Below, piece by piece: positions 26,816-35,926 of a stretch of DNA of 64,000 bases. The stretch is from an uncultured SAR86 cluster bacterium (GTDB taxonomy: Bacteria > Pseudomonadota > Gammaproteobacteria > Magnimaribacterales > AG-339-G14), in NCBI GenBank assembly GCA_902525735.1, contig CABZIF010000007.1, forward strand, positions 1 through 64,000, read 5' to 3'. Every line of letters starts with the position of its first letter. Within the stretch, counting starts at the first letter, position 1. The notes below the pieces were generated by a model, which ran no database searches, was not told the DNA's origin, and worked only from the letters and a program-made list of their open reading frames with translations. Made by a program: the position numbers and the translations under genes.

Positions 26816-28057
26816 ATGGATCGAAAAAGGCGAGTAGTTGTTACTGGCCTAGGACTAATTAGTCCTTTAGGAAATTCTGTAAAAACGTCATGGCAAAGCG
26901 CAACTGAGGGCAAGAGTGGTGCTACGTTAATTTCAAAATTTGATACCGAGAATTTCCTAACTAAATTTGGAGCCACAGTTAAAAACTTTGAAGCTCTAGA
27001 TTGTATTGATCCGAAAGAGGCTAGAAGAACTGATTTATTCATTCAATATGGGATAGCTGCTGCAATTGAGGCTATAAATGATTCTGGTTTTCTAGAGTCT
27101 TATCAATTGGAAGGTATCGGAGTATCGGTGAGTTCTGGTATCGGCGGACTTTCAACCATAGAAGAAAATGCTATTATTTTGAAAGAAAAGGGACCAAGAA
27201 GAATTTCCCCATTCTTTGTGCCAGGTTCAATTATTAACATGGCTTCTGGAAATATTGCCATCAAATACGGTTTTAAAGGACCAAATCTTTCAATGGTATC
27301 TGCTTGCTCTTCTGCAGGACATAGCATTGGCTATGCTGCTAGGACTATTTCATATGGAGACGCAGACGTTATGGTTACTGGTGGAGCTGAAGCAGCTATA
27401 TCGCCTCTCGGAATGGCCGGATTTAATGCCGCTAAAGCTTTATCAACTAGGAATGATTCACCTGAAGAGGCCAGTCGTCCCTGGGATAAAGAAAGAGACG
27501 GATTTGTTCTTGGAGAAGGAGCTGGTGTTTTAATTTTGGAAGAACTAGAAGCCGCCAAGAAAAGATCAGCAAAAATATATGCTGAAGTTACTGGGTTTGG
27601 TCAAAGTGATGACGCTTTCCATATTACTGCGCCTGCTGAAGATGGAGTTGGAGCCAAACTTGCGATGAAAAATGCTTTAGAGGATAGCAATCTTGATATT
27701 TCAGAAATCGAACACATCAATGCTCATGGTACATCTACGCCACTTGGTGATGTTGTGGAATCAATGGCAATAAAAGAAGTGTTTAAAAATAGTGCTGAAT
27801 CGATTTCAGTTAGCTCTACTAAATCGATGACTGGTCATTTATTAGGAGCCGCTGGAGCATTAGAATCTATATTTAGCATATGCTCTATCAATAACAATGT
27901 TGTTCCTCCAACAATAAATTTGATCAATCCAGACAATGAAGCGAATTTGAATTTAGTTGCCAATCAATCCGAAGAAAGAAATATAAAATCAGTAATGAAT
28001 AATACTTTTGGCTTTGGCGGTACGAATGTATCGCTTATTTTTAGTGAATATTCATAA
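26816..28057 (+). CDS. fabF: 3-oxoacyl-ACP synthase II
   Basis: FabF condenses malonyl-ACP with acyl-ACP, elongating fatty acids. The protein has 413 residues. The nucleophile is Cys164 (SACSSAGHSIG), with the two histidines in NAHGTSTPLGD and SMTGHLLGAAG, and the closing NTFGFGGTN. It starts 7 bases after acpP and abuts mltG. With fabH absent from this window, FabF or another condensing enzyme elsewhere must start the cycle. Confidence 0.96.
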   Translation: MDRKRRVVVTGLGLISPLGNSVKTSWQSATEGKSGATLISKFDTENFLTKFGATVKNFEALDCIDPKEARRTDLFIQYGIAAAIEAINDSGFLESYQLEGIGVSVSSGIGGLSTIEENAIILKEKGPRRISPFFVPGSIINMASGNIAIKYGFKGPNLSMVSACSSAGHSIGYAARTISYGDADVMVTGGAEAAISPLGMAGFNAAKALSTRNDSPEEASRPWDKERDGFVLGEGAGVLILEELEAAKKRSAKIYAEVTGFGQSDDAFHITAPAEDGVGAKLAMKNALEDSNLDISEIEHINAHGTSTPLGDVVESMAIKEVFKNSAESISVSSTKSMTGHLLGAAGALESIFSICSINNNVVPPTINLINPDNEANLNLVANQSEERNIKSVMNNTFGFGGTNVSLIFSEYS

Positions 28058-28978
28058 GTGCGCTCATTAATTCTTTTTTTTATTATTTACTTTCTTTCTG
28101 CTTTCCTTTTTTTAATAACCAAAAATTTTAATAGCTCTCAAGACCATATTTTTTTAATAAAAGAAGGACAATCACTTAATAAAATGAAGGAAAGGTTAGA
28201 AGATTTAAAGATTACTTTCCCATTTATTGTCGACCTATTTTTCTATATTTCAAGTACAGATAAATCTCTTAGAGAAGGCGAATATTTAATAGATAAAAAA
28301 TCCGATCTGTTTTCATTTTCTTTTGATTTAGCAAAAGGAAAAGTTTTTTATAGAACTTTTTATATACCCGAAGGATCTGTTGTAACGCAATTTTTATCAG
28401 ATAAAGAAAAAAAGTCTTTTTGTGACTATAAAGGCCTAGATGAATGTGAACTCGAAGGAATGTTCCATCCAAATACTTATTATTTTGAAGCAGGAGAGAA
28501 TATAAATGAATTGTTGAACGAAGCCTTTAATGCTCAATTGTTAATTGCAACAGAGCAGTTTGAAAAAATTAAAGAAAATAATACTATCAAAGATATTTAC
28601 GATCTAATTATAATTGCATCTATTTTAGAAAAAGAATCGTGCCCTAATGAGAGAAACTTAATATCAGGAATAATTTATAATAGACTTCAAAGAGGAATGA
28701 AATTACAAATAGACTCTACAGTTATTTACGGCATAGATAATTTTAACGGTAATTTAACTAAAAATGATCTAAAAAAAAATACACCTTTCAATAGTTATAC
28801 TAATTATGGATTACCACCTAAACCAATATCAACGCCATCTAAATCGTCTCTCATTGCAGCAGCTAATCCAATAGAAAGTGAATACCTTTATTTTGTAAGC
28901 AAAGGCAAATGTGCTCACCAATTTTCGAAAAGCTATTCTGAACACAAAAAAGCAATAAAAAAATATCAACTTAATTAA
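28058..28978 (+). CDS. mltG: Endolytic murein transglycosylase MltG
   Basis: MltG (YceG) cuts new glycan strands in the inner membrane, setting their length. The 306-residue protein has one N-terminal membrane segment (about 3-21), a LysM-like middle part (IKEGQSLNKMKERL), and the YceG catalytic region with ASILEKES, YNRLQRGMKLQIDSTV and YGLPPKPISTPS. It starts at GTG right after the fabF stop. Gene order fabF-mltG-tmk-holB is common, although pabC between fabF and mltG is missing. Confidence 0.93.
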   Translation: MRSLILFFIIYFLSAFLFLITKNFNSSQDHIFLIKEGQSLNKMKERLEDLKITFPFIVDLFFYISSTDKSLREGEYLIDKKSDLFSFSFDLAKGKVFYRTFYIPEGSVVTQFLSDKEKKSFCDYKGLDECELEGMFHPNTYYFEAGENINELLNEAFNAQLLIATEQFEKIKENNTIKDIYDLIIIASILEKESCPNERNLISGIIYNRLQRGMKLQIDSTVIYGIDNFNGNLTKNDLKKNTPFNSYTNYGLPPKPISTPSKSSLIAAANPIESEYLYFVSKGKCAHQFSKSYSEHKKAIKKYQLN

Positions 28979-28980
28979 TA

Positions 28981-29589
28981 ATGTTCATTACTATTGAAGG
29001 CATTGAAGGCTCAGGTAAGTCATCTTTAATAGCTAGATTGAAAAAATACTTTAAAAAAAGCAAGATTGAAACCTTTTTTTCCAAAGAGCCTGGTGGAACC
29101 GATTTAGGAAAAGAAATAAGAAAAATCTTATTGAATCCCAAGTCTTCTATTAGTCCCGAATCAGAATTATTATTACTCTTGGCTGATAGGGCAGAACATG
29201 TCCAAAAAAAAATATTACCAAATCTTTTAAAAAATAAAGTTATATTTTGTGACCGATACATAGATTCAACACTTGCTTATCAAGGAAGTGGTAGAAATCT
29301 AGGAAAAAAAACTATCAAAGAATTAATTAACGCATTTAACTTTCCAGTTCCAGACTTAACAATTTTATTGGATGTGCCGGTAAAAGTAGGATTACAAAGA
29401 GCTAGGAAACGAAATGAGCTAGATCGATTTGAGAAAGAAGACTTGAATTTCCATGAAAATATTCGAAGAGCCTATTTAGACCTAGCAAAAGATAATAATG
29501 AAAGAATAGTTTTATTTGATTCTTTAATTTCAGAAGATGAATTATTTGAAATGGCTATCAATTTAATAGAGAGCAGAATTAGTGAGTAA
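28981..29589 (+). CDS. tmk: Thymidylate kinase
   Basis: Tmk phosphorylates dTMP to dTDP. The 202-residue protein has the P-loop GIEGSGKS (residues 7-14), the DRY-type motif CDRYIDSTLAYQG and the LID arginines (QRARKRNELDRFE). It starts 2 bases after mltG and overlaps holB by 8 bases. Confidence 0.96.
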   Translation: MFITIEGIEGSGKSSLIARLKKYFKKSKIETFFSKEPGGTDLGKEIRKILLNPKSSISPESELLLLLADRAEHVQKKILPNLLKNKVIFCDRYIDSTLAYQGSGRNLGKKTIKELINAFNFPVPDLTILLDVPVKVGLQRARKRNELDRFEKEDLNFHENIRRAYLDLAKDNNERIVLFDSLISEDELFEMAINLIESRISE

Positions 29590-30559
29590 TATTAAATACC
29601 CTTGGCTAAAAAAATATTTGCATTATCTTGATGCTAATAAATTAGCACACGCTCAATTATTTTCTGGTAAATCAGGTATTGGAAAATATTATTTTTCTTA
29701 TGAATTATCAAAATCTCTTCTATGCCTAAATTCAACAAATCTCTTTGATTATTGTGGAAAATGCATATCTTGTAATTCTTTTAATTCAGGAATACATCCT
29801 GATTTTAAAACAATCCAATTAGAAGGCGAAAACAAGGTTATTAAAATCTCTCAATTGAGAGGAACAAAAAAAGATAATGGCGCTGAAGGTATACTTAATT
29901 TTTCACATGAGACGCCATTAATGAGCAAATCAAAAATAATTCATATTAGTTCTGCTGAAAGTATGAATACAGAATCCCAAAACCTTTTATTAAAAACCTT
30001 AGAAGAGCCTTCAAATAATACATATATTTTTTTGACTTCGTCTAAGCCTTATCTCCTAAAACCAACACTTTTGAGCAGACTTAACCATCTTTCACTTTCT
30101 TTTCCAAAAAAGAAAGAAATATTAGATTGGTTAAAATCTATAAACGTCGAAATAAATCATCAAGAACTAAATTTTTTAGAAGATGTAAATATTATTGATC
30201 TTAGTTCTAACTTAATTGAACAAGTAAGACAAGAAATTGATGACTTTTCATCAGACTTAGCAAAATGCAATTCATCAAAAAAAATAGAAAAAATAGCAGC
30301 TAAGTGGGACGACTCAAACTTATTAAAAAAGTTAAACTGGCTCTCAAAAATAATTCGAAACTCAATTTTTTTAAAAATAAACCAAAGCGATTTAAAAAGT
30401 CCCTTATTTGCAGAAAGTGTTTCTTATCTTGCGAACTCCAAGAGCCTTATTGATCTATTTGAATTGTCAAACGAACTTAATACTTTAATTGATGGGCTTG
30501 CTAAGGGTGTAAATTTGAATAATAAACTTCAAATTAAAGCACTTTTATCTTCTTATTAA
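29582..30559 (+). CDS. holB: DNA polymerase III subunit delta'
   Basis: Delta' is part of the clamp loader of the replicative polymerase. The 325-residue protein has a modified P-loop (SGKSGIGKYYF), a zinc module with CGKCISC and a preceding Cys, and the SRC-like motif in the AAA domain changed to LLSRLNHL. It starts at GTG inside the tmk end. It is the last gene of the rluC-to-holB + strand run; an AT-only hairpin follows. Confidence 0.92.
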   Translation: MSNIKYPWLKKYLHYLDANKLAHAQLFSGKSGIGKYYFSYELSKSLLCLNSTNLFDYCGKCISCNSFNSGIHPDFKTIQLEGENKVIKISQLRGTKKDNGAEGILNFSHETPLMSKSKIIHISSAESMNTESQNLLLKTLEEPSNNTYIFLTSSKPYLLKPTLLSRLNHLSLSFPKKKEILDWLKSINVEINHQELNFLEDVNIIDLSSNLIEQVRQEIDDFSSDLAKCNSSKKIEKIAAKWDDSNLLKKLNWLSKIIRNSIFLKINQSDLKSPLFAESVSYLANSKSLIDLFELSNELNTLIDGLAKGVNLNNKLQIKALLSSY

Positions 30560-30564
30560 ATTAA

Positions 30565-30589
30565 AAAATTTATATGTTTTATAAATTTT
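30565..30589. repeat. AT-only hairpin after holB
   Basis: A perfect 10-bp inverted repeat (AAAATTTATA and its complement) encloses a TGTTT loop in the 46-bp gap between holB and the next gene. It has no GC pair and no clear trailing T-run, so its use as a terminator is doubtful. Confidence 0.55.
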
Positions 30590-30593
30590 AAAT

Positions 30594-30599
30594 TAAAAT
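30594..30599 (+). promoter_or_regulatory. -10-like TAAAAT before sugar dehydrogenase gene
   Basis: TAAAAT ends 6 nt before the ATG at 30606, and no Shine-Dalgarno is present, which is the layout of a leaderless transcript. Confidence 0.35.
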
Positions 30600-30605
30600 G
30601 TTCAA

Positions 30606-31709
30606 ATGAATTTTTTAAAAATATTTTTTATCTCAATTTTAACTCTGTCATTAAATATTTTTAGTGAGAAAAATTATGATTTAGAAGTTCTTGTAGACGG
30701 ATTAGATCATCCTTGGAGTTTGGTCGAGCTTTCTAGTGGAGAATTTCTTTTAACAGAACTGCCTGGAAACTTAAAATTAATTTCAAAGAATGGTTCTAAG
30801 ATAACTGAAATTTCAAATGTGCCAAAAGTTTTGTTCAGAGGGCAAGGGGGCCTTTCTGATATTACCTTACATCCGGAATATAAAGAAAATGGTTGGATTT
30901 ATTTTTCATATTCAGCATATATAGATGAAAAAAAGAAACTAAATACTTTATTTGTAGATAGAGCTAAAATTGAAAATTTTGAATTAACCTCAATCGAAAA
31001 TATCTTTCAAGCAAAAGCTGAAAGGAACGCTCCTGCACACTTTGGAGCAAAACTTTTTTTTCTAGATGACGGGACTTTGATGATAACTAGCGGTGATGGA
31101 TTTGATTTTAGGGAATCTGCACAGTTTTTAGATAATCACTTTGGAAAAGTTCTAAGAATCAATGATGATGGATCTATTCCTGAGGATAATCCATTCGTAA
31201 ATGTGCCAGGTGCACTCCCTGAAATCTGGAGTTACGGAATTAGAAATCCTCAAGGTATTTTCCAAGATAAAGATGGTCTAGTTTACGAAAATGAACATGG
31301 TCCAAGAGGAGGAGATGAGTTAAATATTCTCAAACCCGGTCTTAATTATGGATGGCCTGCAATTACCCATGGTATCGATTATTCGGGCGCTTTAATTTCG
31401 CCTTTCAAAGAAAAAGAAGGAATGGAACAACCTATTTATTATTGGACACCTTCAATTGCACCATCTGGTATGACAATTTATGAAAAAGATCTTTTTCCAG
31501 AGTGGAAAGATAAAATTTTTATATCTAATCTAGTTTATCAAGATGTGAGGCTATTAGAGTTAAATGAAAATAAAGAAGTAATAAGTGAAGAAATTTTATT
31601 CAAAGAAATCGGTAAAAGGATAAGAAATATTATTACTTTATCCAATGGGGAACTAATGATAATAACTGACAGAAAAGATGGTCAGCTAATAAAAGTAAAA
31701 AGAATATAA
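30606..31709 (+). CDS. PQQ-dependent sugar dehydrogenase family protein
   Basis: The 367-residue protein is a six-bladed propeller of the soluble aldose/sorbosone dehydrogenase group (YliI-like, 371 residues in E. coli). A signal peptide is visible (about 1-20), so it acts in the periplasm. Family segments include GLDHPWSL, GGLSDITLHPEY, the acidic loop GDGFDFRE, NPQG and ENEHGPRGGDELN. It would oxidise sugars with PQQ as cofactor; no PQQ synthesis gene is in the window, so PQQ may be taken up or made elsewhere. Confidence 0.88.
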   Translation: MNFLKIFFISILTLSLNIFSEKNYDLEVLVDGLDHPWSLVELSSGEFLLTELPGNLKLISKNGSKITEISNVPKVLFRGQGGLSDITLHPEYKENGWIYFSYSAYIDEKKKLNTLFVDRAKIENFELTSIENIFQAKAERNAPAHFGAKLFFLDDGTLMITSGDGFDFRESAQFLDNHFGKVLRINDDGSIPEDNPFVNVPGALPEIWSYGIRNPQGIFQDKDGLVYENEHGPRGGDELNILKPGLNYGWPAITHGIDYSGALISPFKEKEGMEQPIYYWTPSIAPSGMTIYEKDLFPEWKDKIFISNLVYQDVRLLELNENKEVISEEILFKEIGKRIRNIITLSNGELMIITDRKDGQLIKVKRI

Positions 31710-31710
31710 T

Positions 31711-32157
31711 ATGAGACTTTTAAGAGTTACTTCCTTGTTGCTATTTGCTGCAATAATTACCTCTTTTTTAAGTGTACCTATAACTACCGCAAGTTATACA
31801 CTTTGGTTAAGTAGTATAGATATGCCTACGACCCTAAATTTATTTATTGCAAGCCTTATTCACGATTGGTTTAATTTAGGAGTAACACTCTTTTTGTTAT
31901 TTTTGGTAGGTTTTTTCATCGCATTTCTTATTACTTTTGCTATCCGAAAATATTTTGATGTCAAATTAATTTCAGAACCATTTTCGTATGCTATCGCCGG
32001 ATCTACTTGCATAGCTTTAATTTTAATTTTAACTGTAGCTCTTTTATTTGAGACACAAATAATCGCAGGGAACAGAACTTCAGTAGGGACTTTTCTGCAT
32101 GTTGTAGCAGGTTTTGCCGGGGGGTATTTTTTTGGTTATTTTTTAAAAAAAATGTAA
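31711..32157 (+). CDS. Four-helix membrane protein, unknown
   Basis: The 148-residue protein has four likely membrane segments (about 5-25, 45-69, 87-109, 124-146) and few charged residues. I do not recognise a family. It starts one base after the sugar dehydrogenase stop and ends 12 bases before an HD-domain gene, so it belongs to that operon. A role in the membrane near the periplasmic dehydrogenase is only a guess. Confidence 0.75.
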   Translation: MRLLRVTSLLLFAAIITSFLSVPITTASYTLWLSSIDMPTTLNLFIASLIHDWFNLGVTLFLLFLVGFFIAFLITFAIRKYFDVKLISEPFSYAIAGSTCIALILILTVALLFETQIIAGNRTSVGTFLHVVAGFAGGYFFGYFLKKM

Positions 32158-32169
32158 TAAAATATACTA

Positions 32170-32742
32170 ATGTCAAAAGTAGCAAAATTTAGAGAAATGA
32201 CCAAAGGAACTGCTGAAGATTATATTCCTATAGCCGAAGCTGCAATGGAACATGCGGTAAATCTTCCAGAAAGAATCATTCAGCACTTAGACATGCTTAA
32301 AGGTGATCATGGTGGATTTGCGGTTGATAGATATACCCATTGTCTTCAAACTGCCACAAGAGCTCTCAGAGATGGCCGAGATGAAGAATATGTTGTTTGT
32401 GCTCTTCTACATGATATTGGAGATATCTTAGCTCCAGCTAATCATGCAGACTTTGCTGCTACTTTATTAGAACCTTATATTTCTGAAAAAAACTTCTGGA
32501 TATTAAAACATCATGGAATTTTTCAAGGATACTATTTCTTCCACTTTCTAGGACTTGATAGGCATATGAGAGACAAATATAAGGATAGTGAACATTGGAA
32601 AGATTGTGTAGAGTTTTGTGCTCGGTACGATCAAAATTCTTTCGATCCTGATTATGATACCTTGCCGATTGAAACTTTCATGCCAATGTTAAAGAATGTT
32701 TTGTCACAGACAAAAAAATCTATCTACAAATCAGAAGTCTAA
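32170..32742 (+). CDS. HD-domain phosphohydrolase-like protein
   Basis: The 190-residue protein has an HD metal-binding core: His57 (THCLQTATRA), His81-Asp82 (LLHDIGD) and later His residues in NHADFAATLL and LKHHGIFQGYY. The arrangement resembles the HD enzymes related to PhnZ and myo-inositol oxygenase, which can be mixed-valent di-iron oxygenases; ordinary phosphohydrolase activity is the other choice. It has no signal peptide. Its stop interlocks with that of an SDR gene (CTAA). Confidence 0.8.
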   Translation: MSKVAKFREMTKGTAEDYIPIAEAAMEHAVNLPERIIQHLDMLKGDHGGFAVDRYTHCLQTATRALRDGRDEEYVVCALLHDIGDILAPANHADFAATLLEPYISEKNFWILKHHGIFQGYYFFHFLGLDRHMRDKYKDSEHWKDCVEFCARYDQNSFDPDYDTLPIETFMPMLKNVLSQTKKSIYKSEV

Positions 32743-33641
32743 CTAGGTTCTCCCTTTTTCTCTACTTGTTCGTCATGCATTTTTTTTGCAGCTACTAGAT
32801 CTGGCATAACCAAATTGAGTTTGTCTAAATCCCAAATATCATCACTCTTAATAGACTTAATCACTGCTGGTTGCTGCATAATTCCAACATTTCCTTGGGA
32901 TATATGAAAAATTTGATTGGTTATCTCATTAGCTTCTTCAGAACTAAGCCAAGCTATAACTGGGGCAATTTGTTGAGGGCCTTGTTTCCAATCATTTTCA
33001 TCAACTTCTCTGCCTGCTGCTTTCATTAAATCTATAGTCAGTCTAGTTGCGGCTCCAGGAGAAATTGTATTAACAGAACATTTATATTTAGCCATTTCCA
33101 TCGAAAGTGATCTTGAAAATCCAGCAATACCTGCTTTGGCCGCTCCATAATTAGTTTGACCAAAATTTCCTATTAATCCTGATACTGATGACATATTTAT
33201 AATTTTACAGTTCAGTCTATTTGTTTCTCTTATATAGCGTACAAAAGGTTGCGTGCAATTAAAGTGGCCCTTTAAATGAACAGCCATTATTGCGTCCCAA
33301 TCAGATTCATCCATGTTAAATAATGTTTTATCTCTTAAAATTCCGGCATTATTAACAAGAATATCTACAGCACCAAATTCGTTTAAAGCTGAGTCAAAGA
33401 TATTCTTACCTCCTTCGTAAGAATCTACACTTTCATAATTAGCTAAAGCTTCTCCCCCTAGAGAGGTTATTTCTTCAACAACTTCATCAGCTATTTTATC
33501 TTCACCGCTACCATCTGGATTTGCACCTAGATCATTTACTAAAACTTTTGCACCTTCTTTAGCCAAAAAAAGAGCAGTTTCTTTTCCTATACCTCTTCCA
33601 GCACCCGTGATTATTGCAACTTTATCCTTTAAACTAGACAT
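32739..33641 (-). CDS. SDR family 3-hydroxyacyl-CoA dehydrogenase-like protein
   Basis: This 300-residue short-chain dehydrogenase has TGAGRGIG (12-19), the longer acidic insertion VNDLGANPDGSGEDK, NNAG, and catalytic Ser (NMSSVSG), Tyr and Lys (NYGAAKAG). The insertion is typical of the dehydrogenase part of peroxisomal multifunctional enzyme 2, which acts in beta-oxidation of straight and 2-methyl-branched acyl-CoA. The C-terminal 60 residues are extra to the basic SDR fold. A GGGGGAG ribosome site precedes the ATG. It is divergent from a GPH transporter across 39 bp. Confidence 0.87.
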   Translation of the reverse strand: MSSLKDKVAIITGAGRGIGKETALFLAKEGAKVLVNDLGANPDGSGEDKIADEVVEEITSLGGEALANYESVDSYEGGKNIFDSALNEFGAVDILVNNAGILRDKTLFNMDESDWDAIMAVHLKGHFNCTQPFVRYIRETNRLNCKIINMSSVSGLIGNFGQTNYGAAKAGIAGFSRSLSMEMAKYKCSVNTISPGAATRLTIDLMKAAGREVDENDWKQGPQQIAPVIAWLSSEEANEITNQIFHISQGNVGIMQQPAVIKSIKSDDIWDLDKLNLVMPDLVAAKKMHDEQVEKKGEPS

Positions 33642-33666
33642 GTCAGCTCCCCCATAGAATATTTAA

Positions 33667-33674
33667 TTTATATT
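33667..33674. promoter_or_regulatory. Shared -10 region, SDR / GPH transporter genes
   Basis: TATAAA on the minus strand (33667-33672) faces the SDR gene; TATATT on the + strand (33669-33674) ends 6 nt before the transporter ATG. The two overlap by four bases. The + side would give a leaderless mRNA. Confidence 0.4.
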
Positions 33675-33680
33675 AGCTTA

Positions 33681-35135
33681 ATGAAAGATTCAATTGAAAA
33701 AGGTGTAAGCAATTTAAACTTAATACTGTATGCCTTTGGTTCAGGAACAGTAGGAATAAATTCTGTAATTTTTGGTGGGTGGATTTTATTTTATTACAAT
33801 CAAGTTTTGGGTCTCAGCGCTGTTCTCGCATCTACAGCATTAGGTATATCCTTAGTTTTCGATGCTGTTTCTGACCCTTTAGTTGGCGCTTGGTCAGATA
33901 GATTTAAATCAAAGTGGGGAAGAAGACATCCTTTTGTTTATTTGAGCATCATTCCTCTGGCATTGGGATTTTATTTTTTATTCTCTATTCCTTCATCAAC
34001 AGAACAAAATTTTCTTTTTTGGAAATTATTACTTTTAGTAATTTTAATAAGAGTTTCTTTAACTTTTTATGAAACACCAAGAGCGGCATTAGGACCAGAA
34101 TTAACAAAAGGGTATGACAGGAGAACATTTGTTACAGGTTGGTCATATGTAATGGGAGTCATGGGAGCAATAATTCTTAGTTATTTAATGTATGAATTTT
34201 TTCTTGTAGAAACAGAGGAATTTCAAAAAGATATGGCTTTTTTGAATCCAGTTTCTTATACGTATTTAGGGCTTTCATCAGCAATAATGATTATTTTTTT
34301 TGGTCTTATCTCTTGCTTAAGCACTCATAAATATATTCCAGAATTACACAAGCCAGAATCTATTAAAAATTTTTCATTCAATAAGCTTTTTCAAGAACTG
34401 CTTGAATGCTTTTCAAATAAATCCTGGTTGGCAATGTTAATTTCTGGGAGTTTTTTGGGATTACAAATTGGCATAAGTACAGGTGTCGGAGTCTATATAA
34501 ACAAATTCTTTTGGGAATGGACACCAGAAGTTTTGGCTCTTTTTCCGATTGTTTCAGGGATAGGTGCAATATTAGGAGCTATCTTGGCTGCTTCCATTGC
34601 AAATGGACAAGAAAAAAGGAACGTATGTATAACAGTTTTTGTTGTAACAATTCTTACTTCTCCTATTCCTTTAGCGCTCAGGTTATTAGATCCTTATACT
34701 TCAATTACTCTTTTTCCTGAAAACAATACAGATTTAATTTGGTGGATATTGATTCTTCACACAGGAATTGAAGATTTACTTAGAGCCATGGGTTTTACAT
34801 TAGTTATTTCTATGATTTACGATATTGTTGAGAATAGTCAAATAAATACTGGTAGAAGAGACGAAGGAATTTTTATGACTGGACCTGGTTTGATACAAAA
34901 AATTCTCTCTGGCTTAGGAATTTTTATATTAGGGCTTGTTTTGCAATACTTAAATTTCGATCCAAATATTGCAGCTAATGCTGAATCAAAACCTCCCATC
35001 AATGAATTAGTACTTTTCCAAATAACAGTTGGGCCCTTTTTAACTCTAATTGGAACATCATTCCTATTCCTCTACAACATTTCTAGAGATTCACACCATA
35101 AAGCTATTGGTTCATTGGGATACGAAGAAAAATAA
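33681..35135 (+). CDS. MFS transporter, glycoside-pentoside-hexuronide (GPH) type
   Basis: The 484-residue protein has about twelve hydrophobic segments and the GPH signature FDAVSDPLVGAWSDRFKSKWGRR near residues 65-88. GPH carriers take up sugars or other solutes with Na+ or H+; many marine members have unknown substrates. It starts a + strand operon with a rhomboid, a DUF3604 protein and a second GPH carrier. Its stop overlaps the rhomboid ATG by one base. No ribosome site lies before its ATG. Confidence 0.9.
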   Translation: MKDSIEKGVSNLNLILYAFGSGTVGINSVIFGGWILFYYNQVLGLSAVLASTALGISLVFDAVSDPLVGAWSDRFKSKWGRRHPFVYLSIIPLALGFYFLFSIPSSTEQNFLFWKLLLLVILIRVSLTFYETPRAALGPELTKGYDRRTFVTGWSYVMGVMGAIILSYLMYEFFLVETEEFQKDMAFLNPVSYTYLGLSSAIMIIFFGLISCLSTHKYIPELHKPESIKNFSFNKLFQELLECFSNKSWLAMLISGSFLGLQIGISTGVGVYINKFFWEWTPEVLALFPIVSGIGAILGAILAASIANGQEKRNVCITVFVVTILTSPIPLALRLLDPYTSITLFPENNTDLIWWILILHTGIEDLLRAMGFTLVISMIYDIVENSQINTGRRDEGIFMTGPGLIQKILSGLGIFILGLVLQYLNFDPNIAANAESKPPINELVLFQITVGPFLTLIGTSFLFLYNISRDSHHKAIGSLGYEEK

Positions 35136-35926
35136 TGTTTTTTCCAATTTCTGATGATAACCCTAGCAATACTTCTCCAGTTATTACTTACTCTTTAATT
35201 GGCCTTTGCTTGTTTGTCTTTTTTTTACAGATACTTTCAGAAATGAATCCTTCCATTTATTATAATTTTGGATTTATACCCTCAAATTTTTTTAATTCAA
35301 CCTCATTATTAGAAGCATTTTTTCCAGTGATAACGTCTATGTTTGTTCATGGGGGTTTCGCTCATATTATTGGAAATTTACTTTACCTCTGGATATTTGG
35401 CGATAACGTTGAAGACTCTATGGGCAAATTGAGATTTATTATTTTTTACATCCTTTGTGGAATCTCAGGAGCTCTTCTCCAGGGAATTTTTGATCCTACC
35501 TCAAACATACCGATGGTGGGCGCAAGTGGAGCTATTGCCGGAGTATTAGGAGCTTATTTATTATTATTTCCTAGAGCAAATGTTAGGTGTTTAATTTTCA
35601 TTATTATTTTTATTCAAATGATTAGAGTGCCAGCATTTATAGTTTTAGGTATATGGATTTTAGGTCAATTCTTCAGTCTTCCAGGTTCGCTTGATTCATC
35701 TGGTGGAACAGCTTATTTAGCTCACATTGGAGGATTTATAACAGGAATGATTTTGATACCATTTTTTAAAAAAACCAATGTAAGATTACTACAAGAAAAA
35801 AATAGTGTTGCATGGGTTGCTGAATCTGGTTTCAATTTTAGACAAGATAAAAACAAGATTAAAAATGATGATTTATTAAGTAAATTTATTGAAGAATCAG
35901 AAGAAGAGGTAAGAAGAAGAAAATGA
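35135..35926 (+). CDS. Rhomboid family intramembrane serine protease
   Basis: Rhomboids cut membrane proteins within the bilayer. The 263-residue protein has six or so membrane segments. The nucleophile Ser is in GASGAIAGVLG, the catalytic His in AHIGGFITG, and the HGGFAHIIGNLLYLW segment carries the conserved His/Asn of the second helix. A charged C-terminal tail follows. It overlaps the DUF3604 gene by four bases (ATGA), so the products are made together; DUF3604 or the carriers could be its substrates. Confidence 0.92.
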   Translation: MFFPISDDNPSNTSPVITYSLIGLCLFVFFLQILSEMNPSIYYNFGFIPSNFFNSTSLLEAFFPVITSMFVHGGFAHIIGNLLYLWIFGDNVEDSMGKLRFIIFYILCGISGALLQGIFDPTSNIPMVGASGAIAGVLGAYLLLFPRANVRCLIFIIIFIQMIRVPAFIVLGIWILGQFFSLPGSLDSSGGTAYLAHIGGFITGMILIPFFKKTNVRLLQEKNSVAWVAESGFNFRQDKNKIKNDDLLSKFIEESEEEVRRRK

